Shown here: positions 52,293-62,311 of the stretch, one piece after another
Position numbering within the stretch: the first letter of the stretch is position 1
Layout of the letters: each line of letters starts with the position of its first letter
Assembly (NCBI RefSeq): GCF_003254565.1
Contig: NZ_QJRI01000165.1
Coordinates: forward strand, 1-64,000
DNA: 64,000 nucleotides
Direction of reading: 5' to 3'
Source: Flavobacterium nitrogenifigens
Lineage (GTDB): Bacteria; Bacteroidota; Bacteroidia; Flavobacteriales; Flavobacteriaceae
Notes under the pieces: generated by a model
The model's database searches: none
The model's input: the letters and a program-made list of their open reading frames with translations, nothing else
What the model was told of the DNA's origin: nothing
Program-made: the position numbers and the translations under genes

Positions 52293-52886
52293 ATGTCACA
52301 ATTTTGGATTTATTTTCAAATAGGATTAAAACACGTTTTAGATATCAATGCTTACGATCACGTTCTTTTTTTAATCGCCTTAACTGTTCCGTATCTTTTT
52401 AAAGACTGGAAAAGAATTTTCTTATTGGTTTCTCTTTTTACAATTGGCCATACTTTGGCTTTGATTCTTTCTGTTTATGGTATAATTGCTATAAAAGTAG
52501 ATGTTGTAGAATTCCTGATTCCGATTACAATTCTCGTAACAGCACTTTATCATTTGTTTACAGCAGGAAAGACCTCAAAAAATGATGGTGTAAATCTAGT
52601 ATTTTTCATAACTTTATTCTTTGGAATTATTCACGGACTAGGTTTTTCTAATTATTTCAAAACAATTTTAGGCGGTTCTGCAACCTCAAAATTGTTGCCT
52701 TTAGGAGAGTTTGCCTTAGGAATAGAAGCTGCTCAGCTAATAGTAGTTTTTGTTGTTCTGGTAATTTCATATATAGTGCAGACCGTTTTCCGTTTTTCAA
52801 AACGCGACTGGGCACTGGTAATGTCGGCTTTTATTATTGGAGTTGTAATTCCGATGATTATTGATAGCCCAATTTGGAACAGATAA
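52293..52886 (+). CDS. HupE/UreJ family membrane protein
   Basis: 197 aa with about six membrane segments. The N-terminal FQIGLKHVLDINAYDHVLFLIALTVPYLFKDW has the His and Asp residues typical of the HupE/UreJ family, followed by FTIGHTLALILSVYG and FGIIHGLGFSNYF. Members import or export nickel/cobalt or have unknown roles in Bacteroidota. No urease or hydrogenase genes are nearby. It is the first gene of a run with a deoxycytidylate deaminase (5 bp gap) and an S41 protease. Confidence 0.85.
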   Translation: MSQFWIYFQIGLKHVLDINAYDHVLFLIALTVPYLFKDWKRIFLLVSLFTIGHTLALILSVYGIIAIKVDVVEFLIPITILVTALYHLFTAGKTSKNDGVNLVFFITLFFGIIHGLGFSNYFKTILGGSATSKLLPLGEFALGIEAAQLIVVFVVLVISYIVQTVFRFSKRDWALVMSAFIIGVVIPMIIDSPIWNR

Positions 52887-52891
52887 ATTAA

Positions 52892-53323
52892 ATGGAAGTA
52901 AAAAAACTGAATAAATACGATAAAGCATATCTGCGAATTGCAAAAGAGTGGAGTCTGCTTTCTTACTGTAAACGTAAACAAGTTGGTGCTATTATTGTAA
53001 AAGACAGAATGATCATTTCTGACGGTTACAACGGAACACCATCTGGATTTGAAAATTGCTGCGAAGACGAAGACGGATTAACACGCTGGGATGTTTTACA
53101 TGCCGAAGCAAATGCAATCCTGAAAGTAGCAAGATCAACACAATCTTGTGAAGGGGCGACATTATATATCACGCTTTCGCCTTGCAAAGAATGCAGCAAA
53201 TTAATACATCAGTCTGGAATAAAAAGAGTGGTGTATAAAGATGGATATCGTGATGATTCTGGAATTCAATTTTTAATAAAAGCAGGTGTAGAAGTAGAGC
53301 ATATTCCTGTTTTAGAAGAGTAA
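52892..53323 (+). CDS. Deoxycytidylate deaminase family protein
   Basis: 143 aa. Zinc site: HAEANAI (His and catalytic Glu) and PCKECSK (two Cys). The N-terminal KYDKAYLRIAKEWSLLSYCKRKQVGAIIVKDRMIISDGYNGTPSGFENC is the usual dCMP deaminase start. It would make dUMP from dCMP for thymidylate synthesis, or act as a ComEB-like deaminase. Its stop codon overlaps the start of the S41 protease by one base. Confidence 0.95.
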   Translation: MEVKKLNKYDKAYLRIAKEWSLLSYCKRKQVGAIIVKDRMIISDGYNGTPSGFENCCEDEDGLTRWDVLHAEANAILKVARSTQSCEGATLYITLSPCKECSKLIHQSGIKRVVYKDGYRDDSGIQFLIKAGVEVEHIPVLEE

Positions 53324-54900
53324 TGAAATTTAATCCAAAATATTTGCCAATAGTCATAGGAGCAACCTTTGCTCTTGGAACAATTGCCGGAAGCTTAATG
53401 AATGCTCCCGCAAGCGAACAGCTTTTGGCTAAAAATTACTCTAAAACCAAACTTAATAAGCTTATTGATTTTATCAATACCGAATATGTTGATAGTGTCA
53501 ATACCGATTCGATTGTAAATCTTACGGTCGATAATATACTTTCTAAATTAGATCCGCATTCGGTTTATATTCCGCCAAGCGAACAAGCTGAGGTTGCCGA
53601 AAGCATGAAAGGTGATTTCGTGGGTATCGGAATCAATTTTTATATGTATAAAGATTCGGTTGCGATTATAAAACCAGTTGAAAATGGGCCTTCAGCAAAA
53701 GCAGGAATAAAATCTGGCGATCGAATTCTATTTGCAGGAAAAACCAAATTGTATGGCAGAAAATTGCCTTCAGATAGTTTATTCTCCAAATTAAAAGGAC
53801 TTCAAGGTTCAGAAATTGAATTGACTGTTTTTAGAAAATCAGAACAGAAGAAACTGAAATTTAAAGTTAAGCGGGACGTTATTCCGATTAAAAGCGTTGA
53901 TGCTTCTATGCTGCTTGGAAATAATATCGGCTATATCAAAATAAACCGTTTTGCAGAATCCACTTTTAATGAGTTTAAAACTGGTTTAACAAGATTAAAG
54001 CAAAAAGGAATTCAATCGCTTGTAATTGACCTGCGAGATAATGGTGGCGGTTATATGGAAGAAGCGATTGCCATTGCAGATGAATTTTTAAAAGACAAAC
54101 AGTTAATTGTTTTCACTAAAAGCAAAAACGGTTCAACCGAAAAAACATATGCAACAAAAGCAGGAAGTTTTGAAACTGGAAAAGTGTATGTTTTAATTAA
54201 TGAAAACAGTGCTTCTGCAAGCGAAATTTTAGCTGGAGCCATTCAAGATAATGATCGTGGAACTATTGTTGGACGCCGTTCTTTTGGAAAAGGTCTCGTT
54301 CAAAGAGAAATGGATTTTAATGACGGATCAGCAGTAAGATTGACTGTAGCTCGTTATTATACACCAACAGGAAGATCGATTCAGAAACCATATAAAAAAG
54401 GAAACGAAGAGTATTTTAAAGAATCAGAGTCTAGAATTGCTACTGGAGAATTATATGCAAAAGACAGCATAAAAGTGGCCGATTCTTTAAAATTTAAAAC
54501 TCCTAAAGGAAAAATAGTATACGGCGGCGGCGGAATCGTTCCGGACGTTTTTGTACCGATGGAAGCAGAGCACGGAAATGAAAATGTTGCTTATTTGCTG
54601 CAAACAGGAATTGTGGGACATTTTGTTTTTGAAGAATTAGATAAAAATAGAAATGCTTTTGCAGGAGATAATTTCAATGCGTTTTTGACTAAAATGAAGA
54701 ATTCAGATCTTTATTTTAAAAGATTCAAGAATTACATTTTGATGACAGGCTTGGATTTGAAATTAGACAAAACAAAAGCGCTAGTAAACCGCCATATTAC
54801 GGCTGAATTTGCACGACAGCTGTTTGGCGAATTGTATTATTATGATGTAATCTTAAAAGAAGATGCCATGATAAAAACAATTCTGACTCCGAAGAAATAA
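53323..54900 (+). CDS. S41 family C-terminal processing peptidase
   Basis: 525 aa. An N-terminal hydrophobic anchor or signal (residues 7-24) is followed by a helical region and a PDZ domain (about 95-190, with VGIGINFYMYKDSVAIIKPVENGPSAKAGIKSGDRILFAG). The S41 core (about 195-400) contains VIDLRDNGGGYMEEAIAIAD, the catalytic Ser in NENSASASEILAGAIQDNDR and the catalytic Lys in GRRSFGKGLVQRE. A C-terminal helical extension of about 100 residues follows. It is a periplasmic protease that trims or degrades envelope proteins. It is coupled to the deaminase gene by overlap. Confidence 0.95.
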   Translation: MKFNPKYLPIVIGATFALGTIAGSLMNAPASEQLLAKNYSKTKLNKLIDFINTEYVDSVNTDSIVNLTVDNILSKLDPHSVYIPPSEQAEVAESMKGDFVGIGINFYMYKDSVAIIKPVENGPSAKAGIKSGDRILFAGKTKLYGRKLPSDSLFSKLKGLQGSEIELTVFRKSEQKKLKFKVKRDVIPIKSVDASMLLGNNIGYIKINRFAESTFNEFKTGLTRLKQKGIQSLVIDLRDNGGGYMEEAIAIADEFLKDKQLIVFTKSKNGSTEKTYATKAGSFETGKVYVLINENSASASEILAGAIQDNDRGTIVGRRSFGKGLVQREMDFNDGSAVRLTVARYYTPTGRSIQKPYKKGNEEYFKESESRIATGELYAKDSIKVADSLKFKTPKGKIVYGGGGIVPDVFVPMEAEHGNENVAYLLQTGIVGHFVFEELDKNRNAFAGDNFNAFLTKMKNSDLYFKRFKNYILMTGLDLKLDKTKALVNRHITAEFARQLFGELYYYDVILKEDAMIKTILTPKK

Positions 54901-54916
54901 CTTCAATCCTTATATC

Positions 54917-55282
54917 ATGAAAATAGAAACCGTTGTTGATGCAGAAATCGAACTCTTGACTGCAATTAAAAAATCGGATGTTATGGCTTTGGAAACAATC
55001 CTTCATGATGATTTATTGTTTAATATGCCCGACGGACAAACCATCACTAAAGATTTCGATTTACAAACATACCGTTCTGGAAAGATTAAAATCGATTCAT
55101 TGGAAGGTTCAGATCAAATCGTGAATATAATTGGCGATTCGGCTGTAGTTACTGTTACAGTCGCGTTAAAAGGAGCTTATGATGGTAATCCGATTAATGG
55201 AGTTTTCAAGTACATAAGAGTCTGGAAAAAAGTAGGGAAAAATTTAAAAGTTATAGCAGGAAGCTGTGTTCAGCTGGCGTAA
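54917..55282 (+). CDS. NTF2-like / DUF4440 protein
   Basis: 121 aa alpha+beta cone fold. DAEIELLTAIKKSDVMALETILHDDLLFNMPDGQTITK and VTVALKGAYDGNPINGVFKYIRVWKKVGKNLKVIAGSCVQL fit the nuclear transport factor 2-like superfamily (DUF4440 branch). The function of such stand-alone domains varies widely. It lies 16 bp after the S41 peptidase and is probably co-transcribed. Confidence 0.8.
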   Translation: MKIETVVDAEIELLTAIKKSDVMALETILHDDLLFNMPDGQTITKDFDLQTYRSGKIKIDSLEGSDQIVNIIGDSAVVTVTVALKGAYDGNPINGVFKYIRVWKKVGKNLKVIAGSCVQLA

Positions 55283-55372
55283 AGTTTGGAAACCATAAAT
55301 AATATAAACTTAAAATAAGACCTAGCGAACCTAGCGTAAATCTTTGCGAACTTCGCGGTTAAACTAAAATAT

Positions 55373-55690
55373 ATGAAAAATCTAAAAAGAATAAGTTTTC
55401 TAGTACTTTTAATGACTTTTGTAATTTCTTGCACAACTATGAAAAATGATGCGAATGCTGTAGTTACAGGAAAAGTGGATGGTATAGAAGCTGGTAAAGA
55501 TGGTTACACGGCTAAAATTACCACAGACGCCAAAGAGGTATATTTTGCCACAATTAGTATTGTAAACGTTGGCGGACCTCAAAACTACAAACAATTAAAA
55601 ATTGGAGATGTGGCGTCTGTAAAAGGAGAAAAATGGAAAACTGAAGAGGAAAACCATATCAAGGTAACAGAAATCGTTTCGGTTAAATAG
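55373..55690 (+). CDS. Small lipoprotein, hypothetical
   Basis: 105 aa. Lipobox in TFVISCTTMK. The mature 85 residues are beta-rich: AVVTGKVDGIEAGKDGYTAKITTDAKEVYFATISIVNVGGPQNYKQLKIGDVASVKGEKWKTEEENHIKVTEIV. This resembles a small OB- or barrel-like domain, but no family was recognised with certainty. A short repeat (CTAGCGAACCTAGCG, 55323-55337) precedes it. Confidence 0.75.
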   Translation: MKNLKRISFLVLLMTFVISCTTMKNDANAVVTGKVDGIEAGKDGYTAKITTDAKEVYFATISIVNVGGPQNYKQLKIGDVASVKGEKWKTEEENHIKVTEIVSVK

Positions 55691-55699
55691 ACGACCATG

Positions 55700-55860
55700 C
55701 AAAAAAAAACATTAAGAGATTAAGTTTATTAAGCTGCAAGGCTTGTTTTCTTAATATCTTAATGGTTTTTTTGTTTAGTTTTTTTTTCTTAATGAAACTT
55801 GATAATTAAGTTTCCGTCAGAATAAAACTTAATTTTTCTTAATCTCTTAATGGTAAAAAC
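55700..55860. repeat. TTAAGAGATTAAG bracket
   Basis: ATTAAGAGATTAAGTTTATT (55711-55730) faces the inverted TTCTTAATCTCTTAATGG (55837-55854). Further CTTAATATCTTAATGG copies lie in between (55751-55767). It separates convergent genes; no long hairpin with a T tail was noted. Confidence 0.75.
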
Positions 55861-55866
55861 AAAAAA

Positions 55867-56487
55867 TTATCGAATACTATCGTGAGCGTGAGTCTGTACG
55901 CCGTTATTCCATAAAGTAAGAATATCTGTTGCTACAGCCGCGCCACTTCCGGCAGCAATTGCCAATTGGCTTCTCCAGCCAGCTAAAGTTCCGATTACAT
56001 AAATGCCGTCAGCCACTTTATGATCTTCGTTTTTAAGCTGAATACGCTGTTTTTCTGGAAGAGCTTTTTTATGAGGTTCAACAAATTGCATTAAACCTTC
56101 AATGTCGAAAGTATTAGCAGAACCAATTCCAATTACGATATTTCTTGTTTGGTATGAATTCTTGTTTGTCACCACGGTAAATTCAGGATAGCTCCCCTCA
56201 ATTTTTATTACCTTTTCATTTGGAATCTGAGTAATGTGCGGGTAAGTTATGGCTAAATCCTGAGTGCTTTCAGTTAAAAGTTCAGAACCTAATTTTCCTG
56301 GTGTAATTCCGTAAGCGTTATAAAATATTGCCTCTTGTAAAGAAGAATTTTTCTGGTGGGTAAAAATTCCGATTTTTTTATCAGTAACAAAAGTTTTGTT
56401 TTTTGCGGACCCTAAGACAAGAGCACAAGACATGCCTGATACTCCTCCGCCGATAATTAAAACATCAAACATATTATCTGTTGTCAT
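55867..56487 (-). CDS. Short FAD-dependent thioredoxin-reductase-like protein
   Basis: 206 aa, about two thirds of a thioredoxin reductase. The N-terminal FAD motif FDVLIIGGGVSGMSCALVLG and the C-terminal VADGIYVIGTLAGWRSQLAIAAGSGAAVATDIL are present. The NADPH domain and the CxxC redox pair between them are missing. It may be a one-domain flavoprotein as found in various bacteria rather than decay, since the frame is intact. The start could also be the ATG five codons in (56472), which would avoid the 14-bp overlap with the upstream small membrane gene. Confidence 0.8.
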   Translation of the reverse strand: MTTDNMFDVLIIGGGVSGMSCALVLGSAKNKTFVTDKKIGIFTHQKNSSLQEAIFYNAYGITPGKLGSELLTESTQDLAITYPHITQIPNEKVIKIEGSYPEFTVVTNKNSYQTRNIVIGIGSANTFDIEGLMQFVEPHKKALPEKQRIQLKNEDHKVADGIYVIGTLAGWRSQLAIAAGSGAAVATDILTLWNNGVQTHAHDSIR

Positions 56488-56677
56488 TCATTTTTTCTTC
56501 AATTCTTTTTGAAATTCTAAAAATCAAAAGAATCAAAACAGCGCAAAATGAAGCGGCGATTCCAATAAAAGCTACCATACTATCTCCTTGAAAAGGGTTT
56601 TGAAAGTCTAATAGCGTAATATTAAAAACGATTAAAGCTAATGCCAAAAGCACTAAGATTGAAGTGAAAATTTTCAT
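56474..56677 (-). CDS. Small two-helix membrane protein, hypothetical
   Basis: 67 aa. Two membrane segments (about 3-22 and 34-54), a short loop with DFQNPFQGDSMVA, and a charged C-terminus RISKRIEEKMNDNR. No family recognised. It overlaps the FAD protein gene by 14 bp if that uses its first ATG, so the two are probably co-expressed. Confidence 0.7.
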   Translation of the reverse strand: MKIFTSILVLLALALIVFNITLLDFQNPFQGDSMVAFIGIAASFCAVLILLIFRISKRIEEKMNDNR

Positions 56678-56784
56678 AAGGTTGTTTTTGTTTTTGCCTA
56701 AAATAATAAAGTAGAACTTTATGGGGAAATTGCCTTAAAGTTGTATTTTAGAAATTTTACGGGGTAAATTTATAAAAATAAAAT

Positions 56785-57363
56785 TTAGACAAACAAACCT
56801 TTAACATTAGCAGCGAATAATTTAACAGCAATTGCTAAAAGTATTACTCCAAATGTCTTGCGAACTACTCCAAGTCCGTTCTCTCCTAATAGATTTTCGA
56901 TTTTTTTAGAAGACTTCAAAACGATGTAAACCAAGATGATATTTAGTACAATTGCAATGATAATATTAATCGTATGAAACTGAGATCGAAGTGATAATAA
57001 GGTGGTCATGGTTCCCGCTCCAGCGATTAGAGGAAAAGCCAAGGGTACAATAGAAGCAGATCCTGGTTCTTCATCACGATAAATTCTGATTCCTAAAATC
57101 ATTTCCAAAGCCAGAAAGAATAAAACGAAAGATCCTGCAACAGCAAACGAATGAACATCGATACCAATTAAATTTAGTAAACCTTCTCCAACAAAAAGAA
57201 AAACAATCATAATTGCTCCGGCAACAATAGAAGCTTTTTCAGATTCGATGTGTCCGACTTTAGCTCTTAAATTCACAATAATCGGAATTGAACCAACAAT
57301 ATCAATTACGGCAAAAAGCACCATACTAACGGTAATGATTTCTTTAAAATCGATTTCTAACAT
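56785..57363 (-). CDS. MarC family integral membrane protein
   Basis: 192 aa from the ATG at 57363 (a longer frame starts at 57399 but lacks conservation). About six membrane segments. FAVIDIVGSIPIIVNLRAKVG, GEGLLNLIGIDVHSFAVAGSFVLFFLALEMILGI, PLAFPLIAGAGTMTTLLSL and a C-terminal GLGVVRKTFGVILLAIAVKLFAANVKG are the MarC/YchE signatures. The transported substrate of this family is unresolved, and the early link to multiple antibiotic resistance is not supported. It is a single gene. Confidence 0.93.
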   Translation of the reverse strand: MLEIDFKEIITVSMVLFAVIDIVGSIPIIVNLRAKVGHIESEKASIVAGAIMIVFLFVGEGLLNLIGIDVHSFAVAGSFVLFFLALEMILGIRIYRDEEPGSASIVPLAFPLIAGAGTMTTLLSLRSQFHTINIIIAIVLNIILVYIVLKSSKKIENLLGENGLGVVRKTFGVILLAIAVKLFAANVKGLFV

Positions 57364-57487
57364 ATCGCTTTGATTTTTAGGGTTTAAAAACTGCTGCAAA
57401 AGTAGTTAATAAAGTTAGGGGTTTTTTCGTTACAATGTATTTTTGTTATAAAAACATGTTTTATTGGTTAAAAAAGTGATATTTGTA

Positions 57488-57625
57488 ACAATTGTGGTTT
57501 TTGCCACAAAGTTTCACAAAGATTTTTCGCAAAGATTCGCGAAGTAATATTTTTTAAAATGGCAATATTCGATAGAAATCTTTGTGGAACTCTGTGTTTA
57601 GCTTTGTGAATCTCTGTGATACATT
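57488..57625. repeat. CACAAAG / CTTTGTG repeats (gap 57364-57681)
   Basis: GCCACAAAGTTTCACAAAG and TTCGCAAAGATTCGCGAAG (57503-57543) are followed by inverted CTTTGTGGAACTCTGTG and CTTTGTGAATCTCTGTG (57580-57619). They are related in wording to the octamer arrays but with 9-10 bp period. The rest of the gap shows only a TATCTTTG -7 element (57646-57653) for the next gene. Confidence 0.75.
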
Positions 57626-57681
57626 TTTTATCTGCTTTCTTTGACTATCTTTGCACTTTATAAATTACAGTATTAAATATC

Positions 57682-58251
57682 ATGTTTCAGTTAGGTAAAA
57701 CTATTATTTCAGAGGACATTCTGGAAAAAGAATTTGTGTGCAACTTGTCTGCTTGTAAAGGAGCTTGTTGCGTTGATGGAGATGCGGGCGCGCCTTTGAA
57801 TGAGGCTGAAACTAAAATCTTAGAAGAAATTTATCCAAAAGTGAAACCTTTTTTACGAAAAGAAGGAATAGAGGCAATCGAAGCTCAAGGAACTTGGGTA
57901 AAAGGAACTGATGGTGATCTTGAAACTCCGCTTATTGATAATAAAGATTGCGCTTACGTAATTTTTGACGGAAAAACGGCACTTTGCGGAATCGAACAAG
58001 CTTATAACGAAGGAATCGTAGATTGGAAAAAACCAGTTTCTTGTCATTTATATCCAATTCGTGTAAAAGACTTCACAGAATTTGCGGCGGTAAATTATGA
58101 TAAATGGGATATCTGTGATGATGCCTGTTCGTTAGGGAAAGAATTAGAAGTTCCAGTTTACAAATTTGTAAAAGAAGCACTGATTAGACGCTTTGGCGAA
58201 GATTGGTATTTGGAACTTGAAAAAGTAGCTGAAGAACTTAAAAATTCGTAA
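57682..58251 (+). CDS. DUF3109 cysteine-rich protein
   Basis: 189 aa. [22 protein letters not shown] near residue 20, plus [30 protein letters not shown] and [13 protein letters not shown] supply at least eight cysteines arranged like the CxxC...C sets of the YkgJ/DUF3109 metal- or iron-sulfur-binding families. It is probably cytoplasmic, with no signal peptide. Function is unknown. It lies 336 bp upstream of nrdB on the same strand. Confidence 0.9.
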   Translation: MFQLGKTIISEDILEKEFVCNLSACKGACCVDGDAGAPLNEAETKILEEIYPKVKPFLRKEGIEAIEAQGTWVKGTDGDLETPLIDNKDCAYVIFDGKTALCGIEQAYNEGIVDWKKPVSCHLYPIRVKDFTEFAAVNYDKWDICDDACSLGKELEVPVYKFVKEALIRRFGEDWYLELEKVAEELKNS

Positions 58252-58287
58252 AAACCTACAATCAAAATGATGGTCTTTTTGACTACA

Positions 58288-58319
58288 AGTTTTGACTCGA
58301 AAAAATAAAGTTTTGACTC
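58288..58319 (+). promoter_or_regulatory. AGTTTTGACTC direct repeat upstream of nrdB
   Basis: AGTTTTGACTC at 58288-58298 and 58309-58319, exactly 21 bp apart (two helical turns), with a partial TTTTGACT at 58277-58284. The remaining gap (58252-58587) shows no gene, and no NrdR-type box was found. Confidence 0.5.
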
Positions 58320-58587
58320 AAAAAAAACTTTTTAAAACTATTTAAAATTTCTTGCATTTTATTCTAAAAAGTCTATATTTTACAGGGCTTTTGAAGGGTG
58401 AAATAGCTATTAAATCATTCATTTGCAGTAAATTAATTATTGTCTGAAAAATTTTTCAAATTTTAGCCTTTGTTAAAAACTACGCCCGATTGTGAATAAG
58501 TTTGGCTTTTATTTTTGACGTGAAATGACAATCTTTGTAGTGCACTGAATGTGTAAAAATTCAATAAAAAAATTAACAGAATCTGTC

Positions 58588-59565
58588 ATGTCACAAATCG
58601 AACCAATATTACAAGAAAATAAAAATCGTTTCGTTATTTTTCCGATTAAACATCATGACATTTGGGAGTGGTATAAAAAGATGGAAGCGAGTTTTTGGAC
58701 TGCAGAAGAAATCGATTTACACCAAGATTTGACAGACTGGAATAATAAATTGAATGATGATGAAAGATATTTCATTAAACATATTCTTGCATTCTTTGCT
58801 GCTTCTGACGGAATCGTAAATGAGAATTTGGCTGAGAACTTTGTAAATGAAGTTCAATATGCTGAAGCGAAGTTTTTCTATGGTTTCCAGATTATGATGG
58901 AAAACATTCACAGTGAAACGTATTCTTTATTAATTGATACTTACGTTAAAGATGAAGCTGAGAAAACAGAATTGTTTAATGCTTTAGAAGTTTTTCCTGC
59001 TATTGCTAAAAAAGGAGAATGGGCTTTAAAATGGATCGAGTCTGATTCATTTGCTGAAAGACTTATTGCTTTTGCTGCAGTTGAAGGAATCTTTTTCTCA
59101 GGAGCTTTCTGTTCAATTTATTGGTTGAAAAAACGTGGTTTAATGCCAGGTTTGACTTTCTCTAATGAGCTGATTTCTCGTGACGAAGGTGTACATTGTG
59201 ATTTTGCAGTTCACTTGCACAATCATCACTTGGTTAACAAAGTTCCAAAAGATAGAATCAAAGAAATCATTGTTGACGCCTTAGATATCGAAAGACAATT
59301 TGTTACAGAATCTCTTCCGGTAAGTTTAATTGGTATGAATGCTACTTTGATGACGCAATATCTAGAATTTGTTGCTGATAGATTATTAGTAGAATTGGGT
59401 TGCGAGCGTGTGTATGGATCAGCGAATCCGTTTGATTTCATGGACATGATTTCTCTTCAAGGAAAAACCAATTTCTTTGAAAAACGTGTTGCAGAGTATC
59501 AAAAATCTGGTGTAATGAACACAGATAGTGATGCTCAGAAAATTTCATTTGATGCAGATTTTTAG
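58588..59565 (+). CDS. nrdB: Class Ia ribonucleotide reductase, small (radical-generating) subunit
   Basis: 325 aa from the ATG at 58588 (MSQIEPIL); an in-frame TTG further upstream adds 13 unlikely residues. The diiron ligands are visible in [34 protein letters not shown] and [42 protein letters not shown] is the conserved helix pair around the radical site. It makes the tyrosyl radical needed by NrdA. Here nrdB precedes nrdA, separated by 263 bp containing a hairpin. Confidence 0.96.
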   Translation: MSQIEPILQENKNRFVIFPIKHHDIWEWYKKMEASFWTAEEIDLHQDLTDWNNKLNDDERYFIKHILAFFAASDGIVNENLAENFVNEVQYAEAKFFYGFQIMMENIHSETYSLLIDTYVKDEAEKTELFNALEVFPAIAKKGEWALKWIESDSFAERLIAFAAVEGIFFSGAFCSIYWLKKRGLMPGLTFSNELISRDEGVHCDFAVHLHNHHLVNKVPKDRIKEIIVDALDIERQFVTESLPVSLIGMNATLMTQYLEFVADRLLVELGCERVYGSANPFDFMDMISLQGKTNFFEKRVAEYQKSGVMNTDSDAQKISFDADF

Positions 59566-59718
59566 ACAACAAAAATACTTTTAGCGACTGTTCTTCAAGA
59601 GACGCTGAAAAAAGATTACAAGAATATTTTAAGGTTGAGTCTCTTTCCCCAAATCGTAGATTCAATAACAATTTTTGACGTATTTAAGTTCGGTTTTCGA
59701 ATTTGAAACGAGTAACTA

Positions 59719-59745
59719 TTGAGAATTTGGTAATTCTCAAAAAAT
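59719..59745 (+). promoter_or_regulatory. Hairpin in the nrdB-nrdA gap
   Basis: TTGAGAATT (59719-59727) / AATTCTCAA (59732-59740), 4-nt loop, then AAAATAATTT. It is not followed by a T run, so it is more likely a leader or processing structure than a terminator. The rest of the 263-bp gap shows no reading frame. Confidence 0.5.
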
Positions 59746-59828
59746 AATTTAAAAACACGCAATGTTTAAGTACTGGAGTCCGTTCTCTAGTTACTTTCAT
59801 TTTTTCAATAACTATAAATGGTAAGCTT

Positions 59829-62222
59829 ATGTATGTAGTAAAAAGAGATGGCCACAGAGAGCCCGTAATGTTTGATAAGATTACAGAAAGAATCAAAAAA
59901 TTGTGTTACGGCTTGAATGAGCTCGTAGATCCAGTTAAGGTAGCTATGAGAGTTATCGAAGGATTGTATGATGGGGTTTCGACTTCTGAATTGGATAATC
60001 TTGCAGCAGAAACGGCGGCTTCTATGACTATTGCGCATCCAGATTATGCTCAATTGGCAGCTCGTGTAGCAATTTCTAACCTGCATTCAAATACCAAAAA
60101 ATCTTTCTCAGAAACGATGAAAGATATGTATCACTATGTAAACCCGAGAAATGGTCAAGATGCGCCATTAATTGCTGATGATGTTTACAAAGTAATTCAG
60201 GAAAATGCTGCTTTTTTAGATTCTCATATCATTTATACAAGAGATTTTAATTACGATTACTTTGGTTTTAAAACCTTAGAGCGTTCTTATCTTCTTAAAA
60301 TAAACGGAAAAATCGTGGAGCGTCCGCAGCACATGTTAATGCGTGTTTCTGTTGGTATTCACTTAGACGATTTAAAATCGGTTATTGAAACTTACGACTT
60401 AATGTCTAAAAAGTTCTTTACGCATGCAACACCAACGTTGTTCAACGCAGGAACCCCAAAACCTCAAATGTCTTCTTGTTTCCTTTTAGCAATGCAAGAT
60501 GATAGTATTGACGGAATTTACGATACATTAAAACAAACAGCAAAAATCTCGCAGTCAGCGGGGGGAATTGGACTTTCTATTCATAACGTTCGTGCAACTG
60601 GATCTTACATTCGCGGTACAAACGGAACTTCAAACGGAATTGTTCCGATGTTGAGAGTTTTCAACGATACTGCTCGTTATGTAGATCAAGGTGGTGGAAA
60701 ACGTAAAGGAAGTTTTGCGATTTACATCGAAACTTGGCATGCTGATATCTTTGATTTCTTAGATTTAAAGAAAAATACAGGAAAAGAAGAAATGCGCGCA
60801 AGAGATTTATTCTTCGCGATGTGGACTTCAGATTTATTCATGAAACGTGTTCAGGAAGATTCAACTTGGACTTTAATGTGTCCAAACGAATGTCCAGGAT
60901 TGTATGATGTTTATGGAGAAGAATTTGAAGCTTTATACACTGATTACGAATTTCAAGGAAAAGGAAGAAAAACAATCCGAGCTCGTGAATTATGGGAGAA
61001 AATCCTAGAATCTCAAATCGAGACTGGAACGCCATATATGTTGTACAAAGATGCAGCAAACCGTAAATCGAACCACAAGAATTTAGGAACTATTCGTTCT
61101 TCTAACTTGTGTACAGAGATTATGGAGTTTACATCTAAAGATGAAATTGCAGTTTGTAACTTGGCTTCAATCTCTTTGCCAATGTTTATTGATAACGGAC
61201 AATTTGATCACCAAGCGCTTTACAATGTTACAAAACGTGTAACTCGTAACTTGAACAAAGTAATCGACAGAAATTACTATCCGGTAAAAGAAGCAGAAAA
61301 TTCTAATATGCGTCACCGTCCAGTTGGATTAGGTGTACAAGGTTTAGCAGATGCTTTCATTATGTTGCGTATGCCGTTTACAAGTGATGAAGCCAAAAAA
61401 TTAAATCAAGAGATTTTCGAAACTTTATATTTCGCTGCTGTAACCGCTTCTATGGAAATGGCAAAAGAAGAAGGTCCATATTCAACTTTCGAAGGTTCGC
61501 CAATGTCTCAAGGAGAATTCCAACACAATATGTGGGGAATGAAAGATGAAGAATTATCTGGCCGTTGGGACTGGGCTTCATTAAGAAAAGAAGTTGTAGA
61601 GCATGGAGTTCGTAACTCTTTATTAGTTGCGCCAATGCCAACTGCTTCTACTTCTCAAATCTTAGGAAACAACGAAGCTTTTGAACCATATACATCAAAC
61701 ATTTACACACGTCGTGTATTGTCTGGAGAATTCATCGTAGTAAACAAACATTTACTAGAAGATTTAGTAAAACTTGGTTTATGGAACGAAGATTTGAAAC
61801 AAGAAATTATGCGTCATAATGGATCTGTTCAAAATATTGATAAGATTCCGCAAGACTTAAAAGATCTTTATAAAACAGTTTGGGAAATGTCGATGAAAGA
61901 TATTATCGATATGTCTCGTCAAAGAGGATATTTTATTGACCAGTCTCAATCGTTGAACTTGTTCATGCAGGATGCAAACTATTCTAAACTGACTTCAATG
62001 CACTTCTATGCTTGGCAATCTGGTTTAAAAACAGGAATGTATTATCTAAGAACAAAAGCGGCTGTAGATGCGATTAAATTCACATTAAACAACGATAAAA
62101 AAGAAGAAACAGCTCCGTCATTAGTTGCAGAAACTGAAGCAATCAGCGTTGAGGATTACAAAGCGATGTTGCTTAAAGCACAAGCTGCAGATCCTGAGGA
62201 TTGTGAAATGTGTGGGTCTTAA
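59829..62222 (+). CDS. nrdA: Class Ia ribonucleotide reductase, large (catalytic) subunit
   Basis: 797 aa. An N-terminal ATP-cone (about 1-95, [24 protein letters not shown]) gives overall activity control. The catalytic barrel has [46 protein letters not shown] and the active-site set N-x-C-x-E in [36 protein letters not shown] is the phosphate-site loop. The C-terminal pair CEMC near the end recharges the active site with thioredoxin or glutaredoxin. It reduces ribonucleoside diphosphates to deoxy forms with NrdB. Confidence 0.97.
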   Translation: MYVVKRDGHREPVMFDKITERIKKLCYGLNELVDPVKVAMRVIEGLYDGVSTSELDNLAAETAASMTIAHPDYAQLAARVAISNLHSNTKKSFSETMKDMYHYVNPRNGQDAPLIADDVYKVIQENAAFLDSHIIYTRDFNYDYFGFKTLERSYLLKINGKIVERPQHMLMRVSVGIHLDDLKSVIETYDLMSKKFFTHATPTLFNAGTPKPQMSSCFLLAMQDDSIDGIYDTLKQTAKISQSAGGIGLSIHNVRATGSYIRGTNGTSNGIVPMLRVFNDTARYVDQGGGKRKGSFAIYIETWHADIFDFLDLKKNTGKEEMRARDLFFAMWTSDLFMKRVQEDSTWTLMCPNECPGLYDVYGEEFEALYTDYEFQGKGRKTIRARELWEKILESQIETGTPYMLYKDAANRKSNHKNLGTIRSSNLCTEIMEFTSKDEIAVCNLASISLPMFIDNGQFDHQALYNVTKRVTRNLNKVIDRNYYPVKEAENSNMRHRPVGLGVQGLADAFIMLRMPFTSDEAKKLNQEIFETLYFAAVTASMEMAKEEGPYSTFEGSPMSQGEFQHNMWGMKDEELSGRWDWASLRKEVVEHGVRNSLLVAPMPTASTSQILGNNEAFEPYTSNIYTRRVLSGEFIVVNKHLLEDLVKLGLWNEDLKQEIMRHNGSVQNIDKIPQDLKDLYKTVWEMSMKDIIDMSRQRGYFIDQSQSLNLFMQDANYSKLTSMHFYAWQSGLKTGMYYLRTKAAVDAIKFTLNNDKKEETAPSLVAETEAISVEDYKAMLLKAQAADPEDCEMCGS

Positions 62223-62264
62223 TTATTTTAGATTTTAGATTTTAGATTTTTAATTTAATATACG

Positions 62265-62297
62265 AAAAGCAGTTATTGTAATGATAGCTGCTTTTTT
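62265..62297 (+). terminator. nrdA terminator
   Basis: AAAAGCAG (62265-62272) / CTGCTTTT (62288-62295) with TTT following; an AGATTTT microrepeat precedes it. Confidence 0.7.
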
Positions 62298-62311
62298 ATG
62301 TTTTAATTTTC

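Noticed and set aside
58252..58587. Missing small gene between DUF3109 and nrdB
   Set aside because: The frames are short, very A/T-rich and lack a plausible start; the direct repeats suggest regulatory sequence.
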